A stretch of DNA of 64,000 nucleotides. It comes from Sphingomonas radiodurans. GTDB taxonomy: Bacteria > Pseudomonadota > Alphaproteobacteria > Sphingomonadales > Sphingomonadaceae. The translations under genes and the position numbers were made by a program. The notes under the pieces were generated by a model. The model searched no databases, was not told the origin of the DNA, and saw nothing but the letters and a program-made list of their open reading frames with translations. The DNA lies in assembly GCF_020866845.1 (NCBI RefSeq), contig NZ_CP086594.1:310001-374000 (forward strand), given 5' to 3'. Shown piece after piece: positions 46,219 to 55,558 of the stretch (position 1 is its first letter; every line of letters begins with the position of its first letter).

Positions 46219-48036
46219 TCACTCAACTGTAACGGATTTTGCCAGGTTTCGCGGCTGATCTACGTCCGTTCCCTTCACCACCGCGACATGATATGCCAGC
46301 AATTGCACCGGGATCGCGTAAACCATCGGCGCTATCAGTGGATGAACCTTGGGCATCTCGATCGTCGCGATCGTGTTCTCGCCCGCCTGCGCGATCCCTT
46401 CGGCATCGGAGATCAGCACCACCTGCGCACCGCGCGCCTGCGCCTCGTGCATATTGCTGATGGTCTTGTCGAACAGCGGGCCCGAGGGCGCGATCACGAT
46501 CAGCGGCACTTGATCATCAATCAGCGCGATCGGCCCGTGCTTCATTTCACCCGAAGCGTAACCTTCGGCGTGAATGTAGCTGATTTCCTTCAGTTTTAGA
46601 GCGCCTTCCAGCGCTAACGGATACTCCGGCCCGCGGCCAAGGTACAGCACGTCGCGTGCCGCGGCGATTTTCGGCGCCATCGCCTCGATCTCCGCATCAT
46701 GCGCCAGCGCCTCGCTCATCGCTTCGGGCACCTCTTGAAGATGCTGAACGATTTCAGCTTCATCGGCCAGCCGTCCCTTCGCACGCGCAAGGTTCGTCGC
46801 GAGCGCGGCCATTACCGCGAGCTGACACGTAAACGCCTTCGTCGAGGCGACGCCGATCTCCGGTCCGGCATGCGTGGGCAGCAGCAAATCCACCTCGCGC
46901 GCCATCGAACTCGTCGGCACGTTGATGATCCCGCCAGTCGTCACCCCTGCAGCCTTCATGTGGCGCAATGCGGCGAGCGTGTCAGCCGTCTCGCCGGACT
47001 GCGAGATCACCATCCCTAGCGTATTCGGCAGAAGAACGGGATCGCGGTAGCGATACTCGCTCGCCACGTCGACCTCGACCGGAATGCGCGCCAGCCCTTC
47101 GATCCAGTATTTGCCGATCATCCCAACATAGCTTGCCGTGCCGCATGCGACGATCACGACGCGCTCGACGGTCGAGAGATCAAATTCCATGTCGGGCAGT
47201 GCGACCTTTGCCTCCAGCGGGCGCAGGTACGAACGCAGCGTCTGCGCAACGACGACGGGCTGTTCGTAGATCTCCTTCTGCATGAAATGCCGGTGATTGC
47301 CCTTGTCGATCAACTGCCCCGACGCACCCGAATTGACGATCGGCCGCTCCACGCGCTGGTTCTCGCGATCGTAAATCTCAACCTCGTCGCGCGTGATCGC
47401 GACCCAGTCTCCCTCTTCGAGATAGGCGATGCGCTGAGTCAGTGGCGCGAGGGCAAGCGCGTCTGACCCAAGGAAGTTTTCGCCCTCGCCATAACCCACG
47501 GTCAGCGGCGCACCGAGCCGCGCACCAAGCAGCAGATCGGGATGTGTGCGTACCATCACGCCAAGCGCGAAGGCACCGTGCAACTTCGGAAGCACGTTCG
47601 CCAGCGCCTCGCGCGGTTGCGCGCCGCGTTCAATCTCACGCGCGATCAGATGCGCAACCACTTCGGTGTCGGTCTGACTTTGAAACTCGCGACCCTCTGC
47701 TAGAAGCTCATCGCGCAGCGGCTTAAAGTTCTCAATGATCCCGTTGTGCACCAAGACCACGTCGCCCACGATATGCGGATGCGCATTGTCCTCGGTCGGC
47801 GCGCCGTGTGTTGCCCAGCGCGTGTGCGCGATGCCGCTCGTGCCGGGCAGCGGCTCTTCGATAAGGCGTTGCGCGAGGTTCTTCAGCTTGCCCGGCGCAC
47901 GTCGCCGCTCGAACAAACCATCATGGACCGTGCAGATGCCCGCCGAATCATAGCCGCGATATTCCAGCCGCTTAAGTCCGTCGAGCAGTCGATCGGCTAC
48001 CGGCTCGCTGCTCAAAATGCCCACAATTCCACACAT
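46219..48036 (-). CDS. glmS: Glutamine-fructose-6-phosphate aminotransferase
   Basis: 605 residues. Makes glucosamine-6-phosphate, the entry to UDP-GlcNAc. N-terminal glutaminase with Cys2 nucleophile (MCGIVGILSS), RWATHGAPTEDNAHPH; two SIS domains (ACGTASYVGMIGKYW, ISQSGETADTLAALR). Ends PRNLAKSVTVE as usual. It directly follows glmU (TAGATG junction). No glmS riboswitch is visible. Confidence 0.97.
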   Translation of the reverse strand: MCGIVGILSSEPVADRLLDGLKRLEYRGYDSAGICTVHDGLFERRRAPGKLKNLAQRLIEEPLPGTSGIAHTRWATHGAPTEDNAHPHIVGDVVLVHNGIIENFKPLRDELLAEGREFQSQTDTEVVAHLIAREIERGAQPREALANVLPKLHGAFALGVMVRTHPDLLLGARLGAPLTVGYGEGENFLGSDALALAPLTQRIAYLEEGDWVAITRDEVEIYDRENQRVERPIVNSGASGQLIDKGNHRHFMQKEIYEQPVVVAQTLRSYLRPLEAKVALPDMEFDLSTVERVVIVACGTASYVGMIGKYWIEGLARIPVEVDVASEYRYRDPVLLPNTLGMVISQSGETADTLAALRHMKAAGVTTGGIINVPTSSMAREVDLLLPTHAGPEIGVASTKAFTCQLAVMAALATNLARAKGRLADEAEIVQHLQEVPEAMSEALAHDAEIEAMAPKIAAARDVLYLGRGPEYPLALEGALKLKEISYIHAEGYASGEMKHGPIALIDDQVPLIVIAPSGPLFDKTISNMHEAQARGAQVVLISDAEGIAQAGENTIATIEMPKVHPLIAPMVYAIPVQLLAYHVAVVKGTDVDQPRNLAKSVTVE

Positions 48037-49404
48037 CTAGCGAGCTTCCTTCTTCGCGCGCATCATCTCACGAAACCGCTTTGCCCAGCCTGGCTTCGCC
48101 GTCTGTAACGGTCGGACCAGCGCCAGCGCGTCCGCCGGAACATCCGCCGTAACGGTTGATCCCGCGCCGACAATTGCACCATCGCCGATCGTAACTGGCG
48201 CAACTAGCGCAGAATTCGAACCGATGAAGGCCCCGGCTCCAATCTTCGTATAATACTTGAAGTAGCCGTCATAATTGCAGGTAATCGTACCTGCCCCGAT
48301 GTTCGCACCCTCGCCGATTTCGGCATCGCCAAGATAGCTCAGATGATTGGCCTTGGCGCCCCTGCCGAGCACAGCCTTCTTCATCTCGACGAAATTGCCC
48401 ACGCGCGACCCGGCCTCCATCACCGTGCCCGGACGCAGCCGCGCATAAGGCCCAACCGATGCCCCCTCGCCAATGTTCGCACCGTCTAGATGGCTGAAGG
48501 CATGAATCGTCACGCGATCCGCGATGGTTACGCCGGGTCCAAATACGACATTAGGTTCAATCGTCACATCGCGGCCGAGCGCCGTGTCATGGCTGAACCA
48601 GACCGTCTCCGGCGCGACGAGGCTGACGCCATCTGTCATCGCTTGCTGCCGTCGGCGTTGCTGCCACACCAATTCGACCGCCGCGAGCTCGCCGCGGCTA
48701 TTGATCCCAGCAACTTCATCGGAATCAGTCTCGATTACCGCCGATGTACGTCCGTCGTCCGCTGCAAGCATCACGATGTCCGGAAGATAATATTCTTCCG
48801 CGGCATTGTCGTTGCCCACGCGTGCCAGCAGCGCGAACAGATCATCGCTACGAGCTGCCATCAAACCGGAGTTGCAAAGGGTTACGGCCCGCTCTTCCAG
48901 CGAGGCGTCCTTATACTCGACCATCCGGTCGATCCGCCCGTCTGCGTCCGCAATGACACGACCGTATGCGCCCGGTTCGGCTGGGCGGAAGCCAAGCACG
49001 ACGGCCGCCGGAGCATCTTCGCCGTGTAGCCGGTCGATCATTCGCCGCATCGTCGCTGCCGTCACGAACGGCACATCACCGTAGAGAATCAGCACGTCGC
49101 CTACGAAGTCGCGCAATGTCTGCTCGGCCTGCCGCACTGCGTGGCCAGTACCAAGCTGCTCCGCTTGGTGCGCCACAGCCACGCCAAGTGGGGCGACTGC
49201 TGCTTCGACCTGATCGCGTCCAGCTCCAACCACGATAACGCTGCGCGCGGGGTTCAAGGCGGCGACATTATCCAGCAGATGCAACAGCATCGGCCTCCCG
49301 GCTAGCGGGTGAAGCACCTTGTGCAGATCGGATTTCATCCGCGTACCCTTGCCCGCAGCAAGAACGATGACCGCCAAAGGGGCGGCAGGAGGATGGCGCG
49401 TCAT
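48037..49404 (-). CDS. glmU: Bifunctional UDP-GlcNAc pyrophosphorylase / GlcN-1-P acetyltransferase
   Basis: 455 residues. N-terminal uridyltransferase (VIVLAAGKGTRMKSDLHKVL, GDVPFVTAATM), then a left-handed beta-helix acetyltransferase (GRDVTIEPNVVFGPGVTIAD, HLSYLGDAEIGEGANIGAGT). ATG 49404 places the start just before the nucleotide-binding loop; a longer upstream frame is an artefact. glmU and glmS abut. Confidence 0.96.
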   Translation of the reverse strand: MTRHPPAAPLAVIVLAAGKGTRMKSDLHKVLHPLAGRPMLLHLLDNVAALNPARSVIVVGAGRDQVEAAVAPLGVAVAHQAEQLGTGHAVRQAEQTLRDFVGDVLILYGDVPFVTAATMRRMIDRLHGEDAPAAVVLGFRPAEPGAYGRVIADADGRIDRMVEYKDASLEERAVTLCNSGLMAARSDDLFALLARVGNDNAAEEYYLPDIVMLAADDGRTSAVIETDSDEVAGINSRGELAAVELVWQQRRRQQAMTDGVSLVAPETVWFSHDTALGRDVTIEPNVVFGPGVTIADRVTIHAFSHLDGANIGEGASVGPYARLRPGTVMEAGSRVGNFVEMKKAVLGRGAKANHLSYLGDAEIGEGANIGAGTITCNYDGYFKYYTKIGAGAFIGSNSALVAPVTIGDGAIVGAGSTVTADVPADALALVRPLQTAKPGWAKRFREMMRAKKEAR

Positions 49405-49465
49405 CGCGCGGCTCTGCCACCACATTCTTGCCATTTCTATAGCGAGCGGCCACGGCCTGCCTGCA

Positions 49466-50137
49466 ATGCATCGCTTTCCCTTCGACATCGTCGGCTTCGA
49501 CCTCGACGGCACCCTCCTCGACACCAGCGGTGATCTCGCCGCGGCGGTCAATTTCGCACTTGCGCAGGATGGCCGTCCGCCTTTGTCAGTGGCGGCGATC
49601 AAGCCGATGATCGGCGGTGGGGCGCGGCTGATGCTGTCGCAGGGGCTGACAGCAACCGGCGGGGGGGACGATGCACTACTCGACCGGCTGCACCGCATCC
49701 TGCTCGATCATTATGCAGCGAACCTCGCAGTCCATACCGTTCCGTTCCCCGGCGCAATCGCTGCGCTCGATGCAATAGAGGCGCGCGGCGCGAAGGTGGC
49801 GGTCGTAACCAACAAGATCGAGGCCTACGCGATCGAGGTTTTGCGCGGCGCCGGTGTGCTCAATCGGCTCGCCTGCGTGATCGGGGGCGACACCATGGGG
49901 GCGGGCAATGCGAAGCCGTCACCGATACCGATTAGAGCGATGATCGAGCGATCTGGTGGTGGCAAAGCGGCGTTCGTCGGCGATTCGATCTACGACATCG
50001 CCGCTGCGCAGGCGGCTGGAATCCCGGCGATCGCTTGCCGTTTTGGATTCCTGATGCAGCCCGTTGAAGAGCTTGGCGCAGACGCGATCATCGACCATTT
50101 CGACGATCTGGTTCCCACGCTCGAACGAATCGCGTGA
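49466..50137 (+). CDS. gph: Phosphoglycolate phosphatase-like HAD hydrolase
   Basis: 223 residues. HAD motif I DLDGTLLDTSGDLAAAV with nucleophile Asp12, motif II VAVVTNK, motif IV FVGDSIYDIAAAQAAG. The length and GDLAAAVNFAL match Gph, which removes phosphate from 2-phosphoglycolate. Divergent from glmU; overlaps the next gene by four bases. Confidence 0.9.
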   Translation: MHRFPFDIVGFDLDGTLLDTSGDLAAAVNFALAQDGRPPLSVAAIKPMIGGGARLMLSQGLTATGGGDDALLDRLHRILLDHYAANLAVHTVPFPGAIAALDAIEARGAKVAVVTNKIEAYAIEVLRGAGVLNRLACVIGGDTMGAGNAKPSPIPIRAMIERSGGGKAAFVGDSIYDIAAAQAAGIPAIACRFGFLMQPVEELGADAIIDHFDDLVPTLERIA

Positions 50138-50484
50138 CGTCGCCGCAGCACCGTCGCTGGCGGATCCTGCTCGCGCTCGCGATGCTTACCGCGGTCACGA
50201 TGGCTCTGCTCCCGCATCCGCCGAAAGTGCCGATCGACGGCGATAAGTATCAGCACATGCTGGCTTTCGGCGTCCTTACGATCCTGTCAGTAATGGCGTA
50301 TCCGAAAGCCGAATTGCTACAGATTGGCGAGCGGCTGTCGTTCCTCGGCGCGATGATCGAACTGGTCCAGTCAATTCCGGCGCTGCATCGCGATTGCGAC
50401 ATCATGGACTGGGTGGCGGATACCGTCGTCATTGTCGGCGTGCTCGCAGTCGTGGCGCTTACCCGGCGGCGGCACGCCACTTGA
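50134..50484 (+). CDS. VanZ-like membrane protein
   Basis: 116 residues; GTG start in a GTGA overlap with gph. Membrane helices RILLALAMLTAVTMALL, MLAFGVLTILSVMAYPK and ADTVVIVGVLAVVAL. DKYQHMLAFG and DCDIMDWVAD fit VanZ-like proteins. Function unknown. Its last 26 bases overlap the convergent nucleotidyltransferase gene. Confidence 0.8.
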   Translation: MTSPQHRRWRILLALAMLTAVTMALLPHPPKVPIDGDKYQHMLAFGVLTILSVMAYPKAELLQIGERLSFLGAMIELVQSIPALHRDCDIMDWVADTVVIVGVLAVVALTRRRHAT

Positions 50485-51478
50485 TCCACAGGTGCTGCGC
50501 AAGCAGCGTTGGCGGCATCCGCATCCAGTGCGAGCGAATATAGAAGCCGAGCCGCGTTGCCGGCCGCCTGTCCCTGCCCCATCCGTCCCGCGCCAGCAGC
50601 CGCCGCATGAACAGCCGATCCGTGAACGTAAGCCGCTGCCATTCGAGAGGAACCGGCGTCTTGAACAGCGCATGGCAGAGCCGCGCCGCACGCGCGACGA
50701 CACGATCCGCGCCATGATCGGCCGATCGGGCAGCGAGCTGCAGCCAGAAGCCGTCTTCGCGCTCGATGAACTCGCGCATCAGCCGATCGAGATCCCACAG
50801 GTTGCGGAGGCCGCCGCTAAGGTCGCCGTCCGCCAGCAGGTGAATGGCACCGTGGACCACCATGTCCTCTGGCGCCAGCACCGCCAGCCCGGCGCCGAGC
50901 GACACCGCGTTCGCGATCAGCCTGGCGGCGTCGGGTGTAATTCGCGCGGTCGGCGGCAGGATTGTATGGTGGACATCGATCATCCGGTCGCGCTCAGGAT
51001 GGATCAGTGGCGGCAGCTCGTGCATCCACTGCCGATAATAACGGTCATCATACGGGTCAGACTTCACCCAAATCCACCCGTGCGCGAGCAGCGCCGTCTC
51101 CGCCGCAGCGAGCGCATCTTGCGGCACGAGAATGTCCAGGTCGCCGATCGACCGCCCCTGCCCGGCATCGAGACCAGCAGCCGCGAATGCGGTTCCCTTG
51201 AGCAGGATCAGCGGCTCTACGATCCCAGCAAGAGCGCGCCGCGCCATCTCCGCCTCCCACAAGGCCTGGCGGCGCCCTTCTAGCGAGGTCGCACGCGCCT
51301 CAACGAGGATCGCCGCAACTGCGACGGGCAGCGCGAGCCCATCGAGCCGAGTCGCCAATGTCCCGATCAACTGCTCAGCTCGCGCGGCGGCGATCACCTC
51401 TGTCCAGCTCGACGCGTCAAGGCCTTCCGCGGAACTTGGATCGACCAACAGCGCCACCAAATCAATGGCGGCAGTCAC
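50459..51478 (-). CDS. Nucleotidyltransferase-family protein of the HprK-related A cassette
   Basis: 339 residues. A minimal nucleotidyltransferase fold: LLKGTAFAAAGLDAGQGRSI followed by GDLDILVP, with the DxD metal site. Helical C-terminus. GTG 51478 overlaps the HprK-like stop (GTGA). Such proteins accompany HprK-related A kinases; they may modify or help assemble an unknown product. Confidence 0.8.
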   Translation of the reverse strand: MTAAIDLVALLVDPSSAEGLDASSWTEVIAAARAEQLIGTLATRLDGLALPVAVAAILVEARATSLEGRRQALWEAEMARRALAGIVEPLILLKGTAFAAAGLDAGQGRSIGDLDILVPQDALAAAETALLAHGWIWVKSDPYDDRYYRQWMHELPPLIHPERDRMIDVHHTILPPTARITPDAARLIANAVSLGAGLAVLAPEDMVVHGAIHLLADGDLSGGLRNLWDLDRLMREFIEREDGFWLQLAARSADHGADRVVARAARLCHALFKTPVPLEWQRLTFTDRLFMRRLLARDGWGRDRRPATRLGFYIRSHWMRMPPTLLAQHLWIKWRAAAG

Positions 51479-52323
51479 CACAATTCCTCGATCATCGATG
51501 CAGCGGTCGCAGTGTCGGGGTAATCGATTGCGGCGCGTGTCACGTCACTTACCAGGCGGGTGAGAGCGACGAAGCCGCGCTCGCCAAGTCCCACATAATT
51601 CGTTGAAGCCTGCGTCAACCGCACAAACGCCTCGCCTGCACCCACCGGCCGTTGCTCCGCGGCATGTCCGAAGCTCGGGAACAGCAGCAATATGGGACGT
51701 GCCGGCTCGTCCATCGCCGATAGCGCTGCCCGATCGGGAACTAGGTGGCGAATGTCCCCCTTCGGCGTTCCTGGTAACAATGGCCCGAAGGTCGCGCCGG
51801 GCAGCGCCGCGTGCGCCGCCACGATGGCAGCATTCTTAAGGCTCACGGGGCGCGGGAATGGATAGACAAGGCCAGTGGCAGGATCGATCAGGACAAACTC
51901 GTCAGCGAGCAGGCGCCATCCACGCGGCTGAAGCAGCGCGGCAAGCGTCGATTTCCCTGCGCCAGATTCGCCGGTCAGGATGATCGCCAGTCCATCCCGC
52001 TCAACAGCGGCGGCGTGAAGGAGCAGGAAACGCCGTTGGCCTAACGCCATCTGCAGGTTCATCGCCATTTCGGCGGCGAGCAGCCCTTGCGCAAGCGGCA
52101 ACGGCGCCGCGTCCGGAATGACATAGTCGCCACCTATGGAAACCGACGGCCTGGTCCAGCGCCGCCAGGGCCGGCTGGCGGTCAGCCTGACGGTGAAATC
52201 CGGCACGCGATCTAGCACCGGATAGTCGCGATACAGGGCCCGCAGCTGATCGATCGGCGCCTGCCACTCCGATCCGACGCGAAAGCCTATCGGCCCGACG
52301 CGTATAGAGAAAACGTGTCTCAT
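51475..52323 (-). CDS. HprK-related kinase A
   Basis: 282 residues. Walker A LTGESGAGKSTLAALL and LLADEFVLID resemble HPr kinase/phosphorylase; no HPr partner is present. This matches the HprK-related A family, found with PqqD-like proteins in an uncharacterised system. Substrate unknown, perhaps a peptide or the partner protein. Overlaps the PqqD-like gene by four bases. Confidence 0.87.
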   Translation of the reverse strand: MRHVFSIRVGPIGFRVGSEWQAPIDQLRALYRDYPVLDRVPDFTVRLTASRPWRRWTRPSVSIGGDYVIPDAAPLPLAQGLLAAEMAMNLQMALGQRRFLLLHAAAVERDGLAIILTGESGAGKSTLAALLQPRGWRLLADEFVLIDPATGLVYPFPRPVSLKNAAIVAAHAALPGATFGPLLPGTPKGDIRHLVPDRAALSAMDEPARPILLLFPSFGHAAEQRPVGAGEAFVRLTQASTNYVGLGERGFVALTRLVSDVTRAAIDYPDTATAASMIEELW

Positions 52324-52583
52324 GCCCGCTCAATCAGACCGGTCACGACAAGTTCGTCGAGCGTCGTTAACAAGCTGGCGCGACCACCCCCAACCAATTC
52401 AAATTCTACCTCGAGCGCGTCGAGCGTCATCCAGCAAGCGGCCATCGCCTCAAGCAATTCAGGCACGGGCGACGTGACCAAATGCGTGATCCCTGACGCG
52501 CGATGAAATACCGCAACGAGATCGTCGAGTGGCACCATCGCCAAGCAATCGGCAGGCGGCGCGCGATAGCGCGTCGCGTTCAT
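52320..52583 (-). CDS. PqqD-like protein of the HprK-related A cassette
   Basis: 87 residues: RYRAPPADCLAMVPLDDLVAV, VFHRASGITHLVTSPVPELL, LLTTLDELVVTGLIERA. Small winged-helix fold as in PqqD peptide chaperones, which hand precursor peptides to modifying enzymes. Starts five bases after the previous stop. Confidence 0.82.
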   Translation of the reverse strand: MNATRYRAPPADCLAMVPLDDLVAVFHRASGITHLVTSPVPELLEAMAACWMTLDALEVEFELVGGGRASLLTTLDELVVTGLIERA

Positions 52584-52587
52584 TCCA

Positions 52588-52989
52588 CTACTTCCGCGGC
52601 ATCTGCAGCGAGGCGAAACAGGTGAAGCCGGTCGATCCACTCCGCAGATTCTGAACATATTTTAAATATGCGCGGCTGCGATTGTAGTCGACGCCCGGCA
52701 GATTGCCGCCGCTGGAAAGCGCGCGGCGAACGTCTTCACCCTTTAGCGGACGGCTCGGAGGTGCGAACGCGCCCTTAGTACCAGAAGGGACGACTTTGCC
52801 GTCCTTGTCGATATACCCGCCGGTCCGTCGTGGATCCGGCACCGGAATCTCGCACGTGAGCACTGAGCCATAGGCCTGAGCCATCGCCGGACGGATCGAT
52901 ACAATCGTGACCGCACCAACAGCACCCAGCTTCAGGGCGCGGCGCCGCTGCGGCTGTGCCGGCTCATCGGGGCTAATCAAATCGCTCAT
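52588..52989 (-). CDS. Tat-like exported protein heading the HprK-related A cassette
   Basis: 133 residues. A twin-arginine-like signal (QRRRALKLGAVGAVTIVSIR, ending AMAQA) and a mature part with two Cys (VLTCEIPVPDP, GFTCFASLQM) that could form a disulfide. Start MSDLIS at 52989; ATG 53079 is an alternative with its own GGAG. First gene of the operon, so a candidate substrate of the kinase/PqqD pair, by inference. Confidence 0.7.
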   Translation of the reverse strand: MSDLISPDEPAQPQRRRALKLGAVGAVTIVSIRPAMAQAYGSVLTCEIPVPDPRRTGGYIDKDGKVVPSGTKGAFAPPSRPLKGEDVRRALSSGGNLPGVDYNRSRAYLKYVQNLRSGSTGFTCFASLQMPRK

Positions 52990-53204
52990 CGGGCGCTTTT
53001 CCACCCGCGTGCCCTTCCATAATCCTAACGCGCGCACAAGAAGCGCGGTGGCGGCGTTCCGAAGGGGGACGTTAATCATACCGCTGCTCCGACACTCAAG
53101 CTGTGGATCAACTGCGGAGTCTTTTGGAGGGCCTGTCGACGCAAGCGCAACGGTGCGATAGGTCGCTCGTCAGTCGCCGTCGCGGCGCGAAGGTCGAAGA
53201 AGGC

Positions 53205-54458
53205 ATGGGCGAGATCATCTCTCCGCGCGGGTGGATTGCGATGATGATCGTCGTCATCACCGCAGGTATCGTCGGATGGCTCGGAGCGGCGCTGGACGCC
53301 GCGGCGTTGACGCTCGTCGGCGGTGCTGCGGCAGTACTTGCGACCACGGCCGGGCGCGAACCGCGGGCAGAACCCGCGCCACTGCCGCCGAGCACACCGC
53401 CGCCAGCACCGTTAGATTTGGTGCTCGATGCGCTCAATGAACCGGTGCTGATCTTGAACGGCGCCCGTGTCGCGATCGCCAATCGTGCGGCGCGAGGCTT
53501 GCTCGGCACCCATGTCTTGGGGGAAGATGCTCGCATAGCAATCCGCCACCCGGCTGCCGCAGCGCTGCTTGCCGGCAGCGGCGAAGCCGATCCTGTGGCG
53601 CTCGGCGGATTGGGCGCGCCAGACCAGCGCTGGGAGATGCGGGTCGCGCCAATCGGCGACGGACGGCGACTGGTACATCTCGCCGATCGCAGCGGCAGCC
53701 ATGCCGCCGAACGGATGCGGGTCGATTTCGTGGCGAATGCGAGTCACGAATTGCGCACGCCGCTCGCCTCCATTTTGGGGTACGTCGAGACGCTAGCTGA
53801 TGAAGCCGGCGAGGATCCGGCGCTGCGCGCGCGGTTCCTCAAGATTGTGTTCGACGAGGCGCGGCGGATGGAACGGCTCGTCGACGATCTGATGAGCCTG
53901 TCGCGTATCGAAGCGGAGAAGTTTCGTGCCCCGGCCGAATCGGTCGATCTCGCGGCGCTTATCGACCGGACACGCGAGGAACTCGCCGACGCCCATGATG
54001 GTCGCGGGCATGACATCATCCTCGAGCATGAAACAACGTCCGTTCCGATGCTCGGCGATGCGACGCAATTATCACAGTTGCTCCATAACTTAGTCGGGAA
54101 TGCCATGAAATATGGCCGTCCCGGAACTCCGATCCGCGTGTCGTTGACGCGCGAAGGGGACACGCTCCGTTTGGTGGTCGCCGACCAAGGGGACGGGATT
54201 GCGCCCGAGCATCTCCCGCGACTGACCGAGCGCTTCTATCGCGTCGATCCGGGCCGCAGCAGATCGATCGGCGGGACGGGGCTCGGGCTCGCGATCGTCA
54301 AACATATCGTGGAGCGACACCGCGGGCGCTTGGATATCGCCAGCCGCCCGGGTGAAGGGACGCGGGTCACGGTGACACTTCGCGCACCCGGCGCAACGTT
54401 CGGATTGATCCCGGCCGCAACCGCGGCTTCGCCACTGGCTGATGTCATCAAGCAGTAA
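53205..54458 (+). CDS. phoR: Phosphate sensor histidine kinase
   Basis: 417 residues from ATG 53205 (53103 is possible). N-terminal membrane helices, a PAS-like region (about 70-165), H-box His181 (FVANASHELRTPLASI), and an ATPase domain (NLVGNAMKYG, DQGDGIAPEH, GGTGLGLAIVKHI). Phosphorylates PhoB under phosphate limitation. First gene of the pho-pst cluster. Confidence 0.92.
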   Translation: MGEIISPRGWIAMMIVVITAGIVGWLGAALDAAALTLVGGAAAVLATTAGREPRAEPAPLPPSTPPPAPLDLVLDALNEPVLILNGARVAIANRAARGLLGTHVLGEDARIAIRHPAAAALLAGSGEADPVALGGLGAPDQRWEMRVAPIGDGRRLVHLADRSGSHAAERMRVDFVANASHELRTPLASILGYVETLADEAGEDPALRARFLKIVFDEARRMERLVDDLMSLSRIEAEKFRAPAESVDLAALIDRTREELADAHDGRGHDIILEHETTSVPMLGDATQLSQLLHNLVGNAMKYGRPGTPIRVSLTREGDTLRLVVADQGDGIAPEHLPRLTERFYRVDPGRSRSIGGTGLGLAIVKHIVERHRGRLDIASRPGEGTRVTVTLRAPGATFGLIPAATAASPLADVIKQ

Positions 54459-54514
54459 CGCCCATGTCACACAGCCCCGGCGTCGCGCCGGGGGCGACAC
54501 TGCTCAGGAAAACG

Positions 54515-55558
54515 ATGATTCGCGCCGCCATGCCGTTCGCACTGCTTGCGCTGCTCACCGCGTGCCATGATCAGGCGAGCGGTAGCGCCGGCGCGCGCGC
54601 GCAGATCAAGGTGGTCGGATCCTCGACAGTCTATCCCTTCACGACGATCGTCGCCGAGCAGTTCCTCGCCAACAACCCGGACGCCAAGCCACCGGTGATT
54701 GAGGCGACCGGCACTGGCGGCGGGATGAAATTGTTCTGTGGCGGCATTGGCGCCAGCCATCCTGACCTCGCGAACGCCTCTCGCAGGATGAAGAAGAGCG
54801 AGTTTGACGATTGCACCAAGAACGGCGCGGGGCAGATCCTCGAGGTTCAGGTAGGGATCGACGGCGTCGCATTTGCGGAGGCAAAGAACGGCCCGAAAAT
54901 GGCGCTGACGCCTGCTGATCTTTACCGCGCACTTGCCGCCACGCCCGGAGGCAAGCCGAACACCGCGCGGACGTGGAAAGAGGTCAATCCTTCGCTCCCC
55001 GCAGTACCGATCCAGGTTTATGGCCCGCCTTCGACCAGCGGCACGCGCGACGCGCTCGCGGAGCTAATCCTGGCACGTGGCTGCGAAGAAACGGATTTGA
55101 CGGCCGCGGCACTGAAAGACAACGACGAGGAGGCTTTCAAGGCACGTTGTCAGCGCGTGCGCGAAGATGGTGCCTACGTCGATGCGGGTGAGAACGACAA
55201 TCTGATCGTCCAGAAGCTGACCGCCAACCCAAATGCGATCGGCGTGTTCGGTTACTCCTATCTCGAAGAGAACGGGGGCTCGGTAAATGGCGTACCGATT
55301 GCCGGAGTTACGCCGAGCAGTGCAACGATCGCCGACGGCAGCTACCCGGGTGCGCGACCGCTCTACATCTACGTCAAGAAGGCGCACCTCGACGCGGTGC
55401 CCGGGCTGCGCTTGTTCATCCAGCAATATGCCAAGCTTTGGGGCGCCGATGGCCCGCTCGCGCGTCGCGGCCTGATCGCCGCTCCGGCGCCTATTCAGAC
55501 TCGCGCGGCGCAGATCGTGAAAAACGAAACGACGTTGAACGGCGCCGACCTACGATGA
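54515..55558 (+). CDS. pstS: Phosphate-binding ABC substrate-binding protein
   Basis: 347 residues. Lipobox-like LLALLTAC, then VVGSSTVYPFTTIVAEQF, TGTGGGMKLFCGGIG, GPPSTSGTRDALAELIL: the phosphate pocket of PstS. AGGA precedes ATG 54515. Its stop overlaps pstC (ATGA). Confidence 0.94.
   Translation: MIRAAMPFALLALLTACHDQASGSAGARAQIKVVGSSTVYPFTTIVAEQFLANNPDAKPPVIEATGTGGGMKLFCGGIGASHPDLANASRRMKKSEFDDCTKNGAGQILEVQVGIDGVAFAEAKNGPKMALTPADLYRALAATPGGKPNTARTWKEVNPSLPAVPIQVYGPPSTSGTRDALAELILARGCEETDLTAAALKDNDEEAFKARCQRVREDGAYVDAGENDNLIVQKLTANPNAIGVFGYSYLEENGGSVNGVPIAGVTPSSATIADGSYPGARPLYIYVKKAHLDAVPGLRLFIQQYAKLWGADGPLARRGLIAAPAPIQTRAAQIVKNETTLNGADLR

Noticed and set aside
46200..46230. glmS ribozyme or similar control element
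   Set aside because: glmS starts directly after glmU with no leader, leaving no room.
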